DNA of 28,649 nucleotides from Chara braunii (taxonomy: Eukaryota > Streptophyta > Charophyceae > Charales > Characeae): NCBI GenBank assembly GCA_003427395.1, contig BFEA01000144.1, forward strand, positions 2,326,847 to 2,355,495, read 5' to 3'. A program made the position numbers and the translations under genes. Under the pieces are notes generated by a model. It had not been told where the DNA came from. It was given only the letters and a program-made list of their open reading frames with translations, and ran no database searches. Below are positions 1-8,141 of the stretch, piece by piece. Position 1 is the first letter of the stretch. Every line of letters starts with the position of its first letter.

Positions 1-76
1 GAGAAGAGGACAACAAACGAGGGGCTGTGACAAACTGTTTCGTCGAAGTTTCACCGACTCATCAGGAGGTATATCT

Positions 77-106
77 ATAGATAGATAGATAGATAGATAG
101 ATAGAT
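77..106. repeat. (ATAG)n microsatellite
   Basis: About seven perfect tetranucleotide units. The same GATA-type repeat, far longer, occurs near the right end of the window. Confidence 0.95.
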
Positions 107-444
107 CCTATTCTTCAAGCGCTCAGCTTGTATTCGCCCTTTGCCACGTATGGAATGATGGACACCTCTTCACAATGCTTGGTTCCGCGGTCCAGGTCCG
201 TCGATTTAGGTTCCTTCCTCTCTGCCGGTAGGTGCAAAGTGTGGTATCATCTACGTGGATGTAACCACTTCACGGAGTCGGGGTCAGTCGAGGCGGCTTG
301 TGAGCGCTGCCCTGGTGATTGTCCGTAGCAATGCATTCATTCAGTAATGTGCATGTGCGAAGCCGGATATATGCTGGGAACTCCAAGTATCCTACCCATG
401 CTTGCGCCATGCGCAAATTAGTGATGCGCGGATCATGCGCCCAA
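107..444. other. no gene seen
   Basis: Two short open frames exist here but have no recognisable domain or compositional sign of coding. I see nothing else that can be supported. Confidence 0.5.
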
Positions 445-488
445 TTTTTTTATTTTTTTTTTAGGGGCGCGTCTGTATACAAGGGGGG

Positions 489-521
<33 letters not shown>

Positions 522-722
522 CAACAGGTCCCCTTAACACGGCTCAGAGGGCCCATGCAGGCATTCTGAAGGGTCCTCGCAGTAAATGTAGCGCAGACCC
601 TCACCCAAAATCTAGGCAGGCAGTAAATATGAAGTAGAGCACGAGCTGGCCGAATATAAACTCAGGATTCGAATTCAGGTCTGTGTTTCAGCAGTTATGG
701 GTTGCTCACTTAGCTAGGCCCT
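445..722 (-). mobile_element. tRNA-derived SINE, copy 1
   Basis: Read on the minus strand, a Pol III A box (TAGCTAAGTGAGC, 704-716) is followed by a B box (GAATTCGAATCCTG, 663-676), then a unique body, and finally an A-rich tail of the form CTA(10)TA(7) at 445-462. The copy at 5,256-5,445 has matching A and B boxes and the same oddly interrupted tail, which argues for one SINE family. The body here is longer (about 280 bp against 190 bp) and contains a (GA)n tract at 488-521. The A box is slightly degraded. No target-site duplication was found, so the outer limits are approximate. Confidence 0.7.
488..521. repeat. (GA)n microsatellite
   Basis: A G7 run leads into about sixteen GA units with one interruption. 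It lies inside SINE copy 1, which probably explains its greater length. Confidence 0.9.
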
Positions 723-759
723 GTTGGTCTCTGCACATAATTTTCAGGGCTTGGTTGCA

Positions 760-854
760 CTACTCACCAAATGTGCAAAATTAGAATGAATCTTCTAGAG
801 AACGTGGAATAATACGCCGCCATATGTTTTGTCTTTTGTGCATATGGTGAGTAG
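760..854. repeat. short foldback (21-bp inverted repeats)
   Basis: The left arm CTACTCACCAAATGTGCAAA (760-779) and the right arm at 834-854 are reverse complements with three mismatches over 21 bp, separated by 53 bp. This is MITE-like or a palindrome core. SINE-like arms lie on both sides in opposite orientation, so this may be the centre of a larger imperfect palindrome (about 650-975). Confidence 0.7.
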
Positions 855-914
855 AGGCACTTAGGGCCACTGCACGTATACCTAAGAAAAGAAAAACGAG
901 AAAAACGAGAAATA

Positions 915-973
915 GTGACCCATAACCGCGATGCACAGACCTGAATTTGAATCCAGACTATATATTCTCGGCC
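915..973 (+). mobile_element. partial SINE copy, inverted relative to copy 1
   Basis: The block with CCCATAAC, GCACAGACCTGAATTTGAAT and TATATTCTCGGCC matches the A-box-distal and B-box region of SINE copy 1, but on the plus strand. The A box is not recognisable and no A-rich tail follows. The B box is decayed (TTTGAATCC for TTCGAATCC). Confidence 0.6.
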
Positions 974-1309
974 CACGCTTACAAACTCGAAGTTTGAACT
1001 GTACCTCTGCTGCACGTGGGGTCCTAGCTAATTAGCTGTAGGGGCCCTTTTGAAAAGAGGCTGGACAAAATTCAAGCATCAATACTCACACGTATAGACG
1101 TGTGCCCGCAGTTTTGGGGTATGGCGTGGCCCCGAATTTTATCCCTCTTGCTTTCGGATTTTTAGAAGCGAGGGGAATGTTTGGCCACCCCACCCTCTCC
1201 TTTCGATATTTTTTCTATTTGTATTTTTTGGTGACGCGCCAGCATCATGCGAGACCCGGGTTTTCCTTTAGTAGTATGTAGACAAGCTACGAAGCAAGTC
1301 GATTTACGG
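974..1309. other. no gene seen
   Basis: No supported gene. A minus-strand open frame running from here into the tandem repeats is a by-product of the purine-rich array. Confidence 0.5.
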
Positions 1310-2230
1310 AGTGGTGAGTGGAGGAGGAAGGGTAAGGACGAGCTATGGAGGATTGACTGCAGGTTGGAGAAGACCAAGGATTGAAGAACAAGCTTGGCAC
1401 TGGAGGATGGGTGAAGATAGAAGAAGGTTGGCTTATGAAGATGGGTGAGGTGGAAAAAGGTACAAATGAGGAAAGTTGGATATAGAAGATGAGTGAGGTT
1501 TGAGAAAGGGTAAGGAACAGGAAGCTTGGCTATGGAGAATTGGTGAACATGGAAGAAGGGCAAGGATTGAAGAAGAAGGTTGGCTATGGAGGATGGGTGA
1601 ATGTGGAAGAAGGGTAAGGACTGAAGAAGAAGCTCAGCTATAAAGGATGGGTGACGTGGAAGAAGGGTGAAGGTTGAAGAAGAAGGTTGGCTATGGAGGA
1701 TGAGTGAAGGTGGACGATGGGTAAGGGTTTAAGAAGGTTGGCTATGGAGAATGGGTGAGGTGGAAGAGCGTGGAGGTTAAAAACGAAGCTTGGCTATGGA
1801 GGATGGGTGAAGGTGGAAGAAGGGTAAGGGTTGAAGAAGAAGGTTGAGCGAAGGAGGAAGAAGGGTCAGGGTTAAAGAAGAAGCTCGGCTATGGAGGATG
1901 GGTGAGGTGGAAGAAGGGTGAAGATTGAAGAAGAAGGTTGGCTATGGAGGATGGGTGAAGGTGGAGGAAGGGTTAAAGAAGAAGGTCGGCTATAGAGGGT
2001 GGTTATGCTGAAAGAAGGGTAAGGGTTGAAGAAGAAGCTCAGCTATGGAGGATGGGGTGAAGGTGGAAGAAGGGTGAGGGTTGACGAAGGTGGTTTCATA
2101 TGGAGGATGGTTAAGCTGGGAGAAGGGTTAGGGGTTTAGGGAAGGTCCGGCTATGGAGGTTGGGGAAGGTAGAAGAAGGGTTAAGGGTTTAGGGGTTAAG
2201 GAAGGAACGTGGCTATAGAGGTCAAGTTTA
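1310..2230. repeat. minisatellite tier 1, about 52-bp unit
   Basis: Tandem units built on the core GGCTATGGAGGATGGGTGA followed by AGGTGGAAGAAGGGTAAGG and a TTGAAGAAGAAGG block. The core recurs at 1582, 1637, 1689, 1740, 1792, 1887, 1940, 1988 and 2041, mostly 48-55 bp apart. The plus strand is almost all purine. Units diverge by substitutions and small indels, so the array is not freshly homogenised. Confidence 0.9.
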
Positions 2231-2770
2231 GGTGGAGAAGTATGGTGTAGGTATGGGATGCGTAGGTATTGGCTATGGAGTCAAGTGTGGGTGCATAAGT
2301 GTTTAGGAAGTTGATGGTGGGTGGAAGGTGGCTATGCGGTGAAGTATAGGTAGGGAGGTATGGTGGGGTCAAGTATAAGTAGGGAAGTGTTTAGGAAGTT
2401 GATGGTGGGTGGGAGGTGGCGATGGAGGTATATAGGTAGGGAGGTGATAGTTATGGGGTCTACGTAGAGAAGTGTTTAGGAAGCTGATGGTGGGTGGGAG
2501 GTGGCTATGGCAGTAAAGTACAGGTAGGGAGGTATGGCGGAAGTAGGGGACGGGTAGGTGGTAGCTATGTGGAAAGTGTTCAGAAGTGTTCAGGAAGTCG
2601 ATGGTGGGTGGTAGGTGGTTATGGAGGTTTAGTACATAGGGAGGCATGCCGAGGTAGGGATAGGTACGTGATATGGACAAGTGTTTAGGAAGTTGGCGGT
2701 GGGTAGGACATGGCTAAGGAGGTGAATTATAGGTAGGGAGGTATGGCAGAGGTAGCAAATAGACAGGTGA
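2231..2770. repeat. minisatellite tier 2, about 85-115-bp unit
   Basis: The GGCTATGG core persists, but it is now joined to GTGTTTAGGAAGTTGATGG plus GTGGGTGG and TAGGTAGGGAGGTATGG blocks. The GTGTTTAGG block recurs at about 2299, 2387, 2472, 2586 and 2681. The open frames on both strands here follow the repeat period and are not credible genes. Confidence 0.85.
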
Positions 2771-3345
2771 TGGCTATGGGGTTGGGTAGGGGAGAGGTAG
2801 TCCAGCGGAGGCAGATATGTTCGGAAGTGGCTCTGGAGGTTGGGAAGGGGTAAGGGGGTTTAGCGAACGTAGTTGGTAGGTTGGGGGTGGCTATGGAGGA
2901 TGGGTAGGGGTTAGGCAGTGCAGCGGAGGCGAGGAACAGGCTCGGAAGCGGCTGTGGGGGTTGGGATGGGGTAAGGGGTACAGCAGAGGTAGTCGGTAGA
3001 TTGGGGGTGGCTATGGAGGTTGGGTAGGGCTCAGGTAGTGCAGTGGAGGTAGGGGATAGGCTTGGGTGTGGTTATCGAGGTCGGGAAGGGGTAGGCAGGT
3101 ACAGTAGAGGTAGGTTGGTATGGAGGTTGGGTATGGGCTATTGGTAGGAAAGAGTAGCGGAGGTAGAGGATAGGCTTGAAAGTGGGTATGGAGGTTGGGA
3201 AGGGGTAGGTAGGTACAGCCAAGGTAGTTGGCAGGTTGGGGGTGGCTATGGAGGTCAGGTAGGGGGTAGGTAGAGCAGCAGAGGTAGGGGATAGGCTCGG
3301 AAGTGGCTATGGAAGTTGGGGAGGGGTAAAGGCCAGATCTTTGGA
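2771..3345. repeat. minisatellite tier 3, about 118-120-bp unit
   Basis: The core GGCTATGGAGG appears at 2889, 3009 and 3244 (spacings 120 and 235), interleaved with GGTTGGGAAGGGGTAGG and CAGCGGAGG/CAGTGGAGG blocks and GGGATAGGCT. This tier is a higher-order form of the same array. Repeated GGG and GGGG runs on the plus strand could support G-quadruplexes. Confidence 0.85.
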
Positions 3346-3409
3346 GGTGGGGAAGGTAAAAGTAGAGAGGGAAGTACAGGAGCCTATGCAGCTACACCAA
3401 GTGTAGGAG

Positions 3410-3720
3410 AGTGCAGCTAACCAACCAAGTGGAAAAGTTCAGAAGCAACTATTCGTCATCAAGAACAGGTAGAAAATTGACAAGTTACTGACTACCCCAG
3501 TCTAAACCAAGGTGCAGCAAATATTGACAAGCTCCTAATTATCCTAGACCAACCCGAGTTGCAACAGAAATTGACAAGTTCCTAACTAACCTATGGACTA
3601 ACCCAAGTCGCAGCGGAATTTCACAGACTTCTAATTATAACCCATAACCCATTTGCAGCAGAAATCGACAAATCACAACCTAGCTAAATTGCAGCAAACT
3701 TGACGAAGCTCAACTACATC
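3410..3720. repeat. degenerate short tandem repeat (TGCAGCAGAAATTGACAAG family)
   Basis: About five to six diverged units, each with TGCAGCA-like then AATTGACAAG then CTAAC/CTAATTA blocks (near 3465, 3512, 3552, 3609, 3653 and 3690), spaced roughly 37-57 bp. Its composition is unlike the purine-rich array it abuts, so it is a separate tandem family. Confidence 0.7.
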
Positions 3721-3769
3721 CGCAGAAGATTTGAGAAATAGACCTTTTCCAAATGTGGAGTGTAATGGG

Positions 3770-3956
3770 AGTAAAAAAAAAGGCGAAGAAGAAGAAAAAG
3801 AAGAAGCAGAAGAAGAAGGAAAAGAAAAGGAAGAAGTTGTTCGAGGGGAAGAAGAAGAAAAGGAAAGGGAGAAGGAAGAAGAAGAAGGAGAGGAGAAAAA
3901 GAAGGAGAAAAGAGGAAAAAACAAGACAAGTAAGAAAAGGAATCGGTTTCCCTCCC

Positions 3957-3960
<4 letters not shown>
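3770..3960. repeat. GAA-rich purine tract
   Basis: Nearly pure A/G sequence on the plus strand, dominated by GAA and GAAAAG words. It immediately precedes the (CT)n run, so the purine strand switches at about 3,950. Long open frames on both strands are low-complexity artefacts. Confidence 0.9.

Positions 3961-4045
<85 letters not shown>
3961..4045. repeat. (CT)n microsatellite, 85 bp
   Basis: An uninterrupted run of 42.5 CT units. It is followed directly by an alternating purine-pyrimidine stretch, GTGCGCGCGCGCACG (4046-4060). Confidence 0.97.
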
Positions 4046-4048
<3 letters not shown>

Positions 4049-4212
4049 CGCGCGCGCACGCCTGTACTTTCTAGAGTCAAACTTCATAAAGATGAAGTAG
4101 AGAAAGAAGATGAAGGAGGTTTCAAAGGCTTCAATGGGTGATCCAGCAAGCACCTAGGCAGCAGCAGGCCCTCTTTGGTAACTTTTATGGCAGTCCAACA
4201 ATTTCCAGTCCG

Positions 4213-4300
4213 AGGTAGGCTAGGGCTTCAAACCACTTCTTGGAGGGTTGCAGGCCAGGTAGGCTAGGGCTTCAAACCACTTCTTGGAGGGTTGCAGGCC
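4213..4300. repeat. 44-bp perfect tandem duplication
   Basis: Two identical adjacent 44-bp units (4213-4256 and 4257-4300), each starting AGGTAGGCTAGGGCTTCAA. The lack of differences indicates a recent duplication or a slippage/assembly event. Confidence 0.95.
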
Positions 4301-5255
4301 TTTATTAGTGACTCCTAAACTCACCAACAGGCTCCAACATCATCCAGAATAGGCAGAGTGCCAAATTTCTTCCAATCAACTTCCCTCTTCTAGGGGAGGT
4401 GGAGGCCTCCATAGGTGCAGCACCATCTCTCGTAACTCAATGTGGCCTCTCCCCTTTCCCAAACTACCCTTTCTCTATCCCTCTCTACCTTGGACAGCCT
4501 AAACTCACAATTCGGGGCGTCTAGGCTATGATTGACCTCCCCCTAAGCTTGAAGATGGAGCCCACCCCTCTAGGAGAACTATGGCATGCTCCCTCCGGCG
4601 CTTTCCTCCACCTACCTACTCCAAGGTGGGGTGGAGCCTTTCCATAGGCCAGTGCTACCCCTCCCTAGCCTCCCTGTACCCTATCATGGCCAAAGTGCTC
4701 ACTTCCCCTCCCCCAAGCATAGCGCTTCACTGCCCAACACTTTGGAGCAACTCTAGAGCTCAACCGGCATCATAATGCCCAACATGCAAGCTGAAGAGGC
4801 AATTGTGCTTGCTTGGCCAGCCTCCCTTGCCAGTATAGGCTAGAGGCTGGCTTGGAGCAGCAAGGTGTGGGAGGTCTCTTGAACTACCTAAGGTTGCCTA
4901 AAAACTGCTGTCTTTTGTGGCAGGATTCTGTAGCTTGATCTTGGATGGCCAACGGGCGAAATTTACTACTGGTTGCAGGTCCTTGGGCTTCATATTCGAT
5001 GTTTTCTAGCTTCCCCTCGATTTTGGGTGGTTCTTGGATTATTCCTGGCCCTAGATCTGGTCATTTCCTCGGGCTAGATCTTGCCCAAAATAAAGAGAGG
5101 CACCAAGGTGCAAGCTTCACTCCCACATGTACCCGGTCTCATTTTACGGTAAGTACATCCGACTGTCTCTTTTCTTTTCCTTGTTTCCTTTCATTTTTGG
5201 CAGCCACTTCATTCTGTATTTATCCATTCTGAGAGGAAGCTGCTAAAAAGACAAA
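4301..5255. other. no gene seen
   Basis: Mixed-composition DNA with several 60-95-residue open frames, none with a recognisable domain. It would lie downstream of, or inside a large intron of, the minus-strand CCCH gene whose first exon is at 8,142-9,203. No exon could be identified. Confidence 0.45.
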
Positions 5256-5445
5256 TTTTTTTATTTTTTTTTTTAGAGGTCGACGACCTTGAGATATCAT
5301 CATTGAGCTGCCGGCCCCAGGCAATTCAGGCAATTCAGAAATATCTGGTTTTATTCATCTAGAACCATCATCTGGAATCGAACTCTCGTCTGTATTTCAA
5401 CAGTTCATGGGTGTACCCACTGAGCTAGGCTCTTGGGTCGAATTT
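5256..5445 (-). mobile_element. tRNA-derived SINE, best-preserved copy
   Basis: On the minus strand, a near-consensus A box (TAGCTCAGTGGGTA, 5414-5427) is followed about 30 bp later by a B box (GAGTTCGATTCC, 5374-5385). The short stem CTGT/ACAG between them carries TGAAAT, so a GAA-type anticodon loop is conceivable. A roughly 100-bp unrelated body follows, then the tail CTA(11)TA(7) at 5256-5275. Head, boxes and tail match the copy at 445-722. The intact Pol III boxes suggest it was a transcribable SINE. No target-site duplication was recognised. Confidence 0.85.
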
Positions 5446-5619
5446 TTCTTTATGCCATTGATCTTTGTCAAGATGGACGGCCCAAAGAAAATCCAGGCTA
5501 CAAGTTTTGTGTTTTTTCCCCTTTTTTATTGGTCATAAAATTTTCCATATCTAAAGTCAGCCCATGGGAGGCTGAAGGTTTATTTTTTAGCCTCTCCAAG
5601 GTACCTGGCCCTCATCCCA

Positions 5620-5646
5620 GGCCAGGTACATGCACTGTACCTGGCC
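5620..5646. repeat. perfect 11-bp hairpin
   Basis: GGCCAGGTACA (5620-5630) pairs perfectly with TGTACCTGGCC (5636-5646) around a 5-base loop. A related but shorter palindrome, AGGTACATTGTACCT, occurs near 6,279. Confidence 0.85.
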
Positions 5647-5800
5647 GTTGCACAAGATATGGCCCTAAGTACCATATCTCTCATTCCGGGACTTGCTAGT
5701 CTCAATCTAACCCTTTATCAACAATGGCATATCTTGTGCAACGGCTGTAATTTAGGCCCTAAGTACCATATCTCTCATTTCTAACCCTTTATCAACAACT
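5642..5800. repeat. inverted repeat plus direct duplication
   Basis: CCGTTGCACAAGATATGG at about 5,643 is the reverse complement of the segment at about 5,728-5,745. The segment containing GCCCTAAGTACCATATCTCT and CTAACCCTTTATCAACAA is present twice in direct orientation (about 5,661-5,725 and 5,755-5,800), with a 20-bp insertion in the first copy. Confidence 0.75.
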
Positions 5801-6590
5801 TTGTTACCCTATGTTATATATCTTATTTCAACTTGTCCTAGGTCCTAGATCTAGCCTCCAGCTGTAATTTAGGCCCTTGATATCTAACATAGGTAGTCCA
5901 AGATATTTCGAGCTGTTATTATTAGCCCCCACGCATTTGTTCCCGCATACGTAATCCCAAATTCCCATTTTTCCCTCTATGGGTTGTTCTTTTTGCAAGG
6001 GACAGCCTTGGCCCTTGGATTTAGCTCCTCGGACCAGCTTTCAACATCATTCCCAGCCCTAGGATTATTTGAAATGTATTGAAACCTCCTGTGGGGCCTC
6101 TCTCCCTCCTCCTTTTCCTCCATTTCTCCCAAGAACCTTCCTTTTGGCTCTCCCCAAGGCCCATTTGAACCCCGACTGCACCAAGTCACTTTTTTAACCT
6201 CCAATGTACCTAAAACACATGTTCCCCTACCCCCTTTGTGGCTACTGCACCTGGATCACACCAGGGTTACAATTTTTAGGTACATTGTACCTGGACACTC
6301 CCTTTTTCCTTTCTTTTGTCCCCAATTCACCCTGGGAGGCATCTGGCTCATTCCACCTTCCCTTTTTTTTCATTTCTCAACTATTCCCCTCCCCCTTCTA
6401 ACTGCTTTTTTTGTCACCTACCACTGTTTGGGTCTCGCTGCACTCTGACGAACTGTTTTCCGTAACAGCGCGACTTTCTGCGCAAAGCTGCTTCACGGGT
6501 TCGGACGGGGTGGTCGGACGAGGAACATGAGGATGGGTTGGCCGGGCAAGTTGCATGGATGCCCTCACTTCTTTTCGACTTTCGGACCAC
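5801..6590. other. no gene seen
   Basis: Pyrimidine-rich non-coding DNA. Overlapping short frames on both strands lack any recognisable feature. Confidence 0.45.
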
Positions 6591-6641
6591 ACCACTTCAA
6601 GACCATTCAGGATTTTCAGACCTGAACGGTCCTGAAGTGGT
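6591..6641. repeat. 21-bp hairpin with 9-base loop
   Basis: Left arm 6591-6611 (ACCACTTCAAGACCATTCAG plus G) and right arm 6621-6641 pair at 19 of 21 positions; both mismatches are of the A/G type that allows G.U pairing in RNA. The right arm overlaps the tandem duplication starting at 6,630. Confidence 0.8.
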
Positions 6642-6770
6642 GAAAGGTCAGAAGACCCTGACAACCACCTGTTTGCATCCTAAAGTGGTAAAGGGTGTCC
6701 TGAAGTGGGGAAAGGTCCGAAGACCTTGAAAACCACCTGTTTAGGCAGGCTGCATCCTGAAGTGGTGATG
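6630..6770. repeat. long/short alternating tandem repeat
   Basis: Units start with TCCTGAAGTGGTGAAAGG: a long unit at 6630-6677, a short one at 6678-6697 (TCCTAAAGTGGTAAAGG), a long one at 6698-6754 and the start of another at 6755. Both long units contain GAAGACC and AACCACCTGTTT. Confidence 0.8.
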
Positions 6771-6872
6771 AAAAATACGACTGTTGTTAACCTTCTCTCG
6801 ACAAAGGCCAGTGGAGTGTTTTTTTTTTTGGCAAGGCCCGCAGTGGGTTTTTTGTAAGGGACGAGTCAATGT

Positions 6873-7173
6873 GTTTAAAAACCACCAGTATTTGGCCCAG
6901 CTATCGGCCGTGGGAAAAAATAGAGTAGAAACATTTCTAGTTGGATGAATTTGGGCGCTCCTATAGTGGCCCGTACGTTTCCTAAAATTCTGGCGCGGTA
7001 ACGGGCATGGCTTTAGGATGGCCCGTACATCAGCCGAAGGCCCTTTACTGCAACTTTCAGAGGTCATAAATGCAACGAAGGCCATTGATGGGATTTATGA
7101 ATGGTCTACAGGCCACTCAAGTCGCGGGAAGGACCCGCGGCTGATGTATGGGCCAAGTACTGGTGGTTTAAAC
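6873..7173. mobile_element. non-autonomous inverted-repeat element (MITE-like), 301 bp
   Basis: Left terminus 6873-6914 (GTTTAAAAACCACCAGTATT then TGGCCCAGCTATCGGCCG) and right terminus 7134-7173 read on the other strand (GTTTAAACCACCAGTACTTG then GCCCATACATCAGCCG) match over about 40 bp with a 2-bp indel and a few substitutions. A third copy of the inner motif (GGCCCGTACATCAGCCG) lies at about 7,020. There is no transposase frame inside, as expected for a MITE. No clear target-site duplication is visible and the superfamily is unknown. Confidence 0.65.
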
Positions 7174-7280
7174 GTAAACAGATAAAGAAAAAGGACCTAG
7201 TGATGCACTAGAGACAGCTAGAAGGCCTAGTTTGTTGGATCTCATCGTCCTGTTTCTTTTTCTTAATTGGAACATTATTG

Positions 7281-7335
7281 CGGCAAGCCTCCATTTTGGA
7301 ATTGAAAGGAGCATTCCAAAATTGAGGCCTTGCCG
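7281..7335. repeat. strong hairpin, about 21-bp arms
   Basis: CGGCAAGCCTCCATTTTGGA (7281-7300) pairs with TCCAAAATTGAGGCCTTGCC (7315-7334) apart from one bulge and one mismatch, around an interior of about 12 bases. Confidence 0.75.
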
Positions 7336-7874
7336 ACATTGATGGCTCCCATCTATTGGTGGTGGGCTGAATGCTTTTCAGCCTGGAGCTGTGCAACAAC
7401 AACACCAGAAGAGCAGAGTGCCAGGAGGTAGTGTAGTGAGGCACAGCAGAAAATACCAGTCAGTTCAAAATTCAAATTGATAGCAGGTAACATCAGCTCA
7501 ATTGACATTAACATAGTATGATGGATATTCTTTCAATTTGGTGACAAAAGGTAACAGATGATGGAAGCCAGCTGACCGCCATAGCTGCCAGGGAAGGTGG
7601 TTCAATAGGCGTCGCTCCACTACTCCAGAAATGCACAAAAGACAAAATCATGGCGATGTATCTTTCCTTGTTCTAATGGAAGATTCACTCTCGTTTCGCA
7701 CATTTCCAGCGTTGTGGAACGAGGCCCAATGTCTTCCATCTCGTTTTTCCATCTGCCTTTTCAGTTGCAACTTAAGAAAAAACAAGGCACTGTGACAGTC
7801 ATGCATGCTCTTTCCAAAAACGTTTGTCAATCCAATGCCCCTTCCCCTCATGATCTAAACTCCCTACCACCTGT
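7336..7874. other. no exon seen
   Basis: This would be intronic to the CCCH gene if that gene continues leftward on the minus strand. I searched by eye for continuation of the RRM domain in the minus frames and found none. Confidence 0.4.
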
Positions 7875-7971
7875 CTTCCCGCAAATAGAACGTAAGGTCA
7901 TTATACCCGTATTTGGGACGCCTTGCAGTCTATATATAGCGATAATGACCGTATGTTCTATTCAGGGGAAG
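7875..7971. repeat. 97-bp foldback with 30-bp terminal inverted repeats
   Basis: CTTCCCGCAAATAGAACGTA plus AGGTCATTAT (7875-7904) matches the reverse complement of 7942-7971 at about 25 of 30 positions, with a 37-bp interior. The size and termini fit a tiny MITE/foldback lying just beyond the first exon of the CCCH gene. Confidence 0.75.
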
Positions 7972-8044
7972 ATGGCAGGGTGGTCAGGCAATAACCCAGT
8001 GTACGGCTAAATTCGGGGCGGTTGCGGGGTGGGGAAAATTGCGG

Positions 8045-8045
<1 letters not shown>

Positions 8046-8075
<30 letters not shown>
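8046..8075. repeat. poly(G)30 homopolymer
   Basis: Thirty uninterrupted G on the plus strand (C on the coding strand of the CCCH gene), preceded by CGG/CGGG. It lies 66 bp past the proposed splice donor, so it would be an intronic C-tract in the pre-mRNA. Its length may not be exact because such runs are error-prone in sequencing. Confidence 0.9.
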
Positions 8076-8076
<1 letters not shown>

Positions 8077-8136
8077 GGAGAAAGAAGGTTGGGACACACG
8101 CGAGATGGGTGAGAAGAGGAGGAAGCAGTCATTGGG

Positions 8137-8141
8137 CTTAC
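8137..8141 (-). promoter_or_regulatory. 5' splice donor of the CCCH gene
   Basis: On the minus strand the exon ends GAATTG and the intron starts GTAAGC, a good plant-type donor, leaving a phase-0 junction. The matching acceptor was not identified, so the intron may be several kilobases long. Confidence 0.7.

Noticed and set aside
1162-3222. Minus-strand Pro/Tyr/Leu-rich frames
   Set aside because: They follow the minisatellite period, and both strands are open in places, which is expected from low-C repeats.
77-3345. CRISPR-like array
   Set aside because: Repeat units are adjacent and diverged with no unique spacers; the context is eukaryotic.
3673-4153. Several long open frames on both strands
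   Set aside because: They are translations of the GAA/CT low-complexity tract and have no domain.
7648-7851. Possible second exon of the CCCH gene
   Set aside because: The 67-codon minus frame does not resemble the continuation of an RRM or a methyltransferase.
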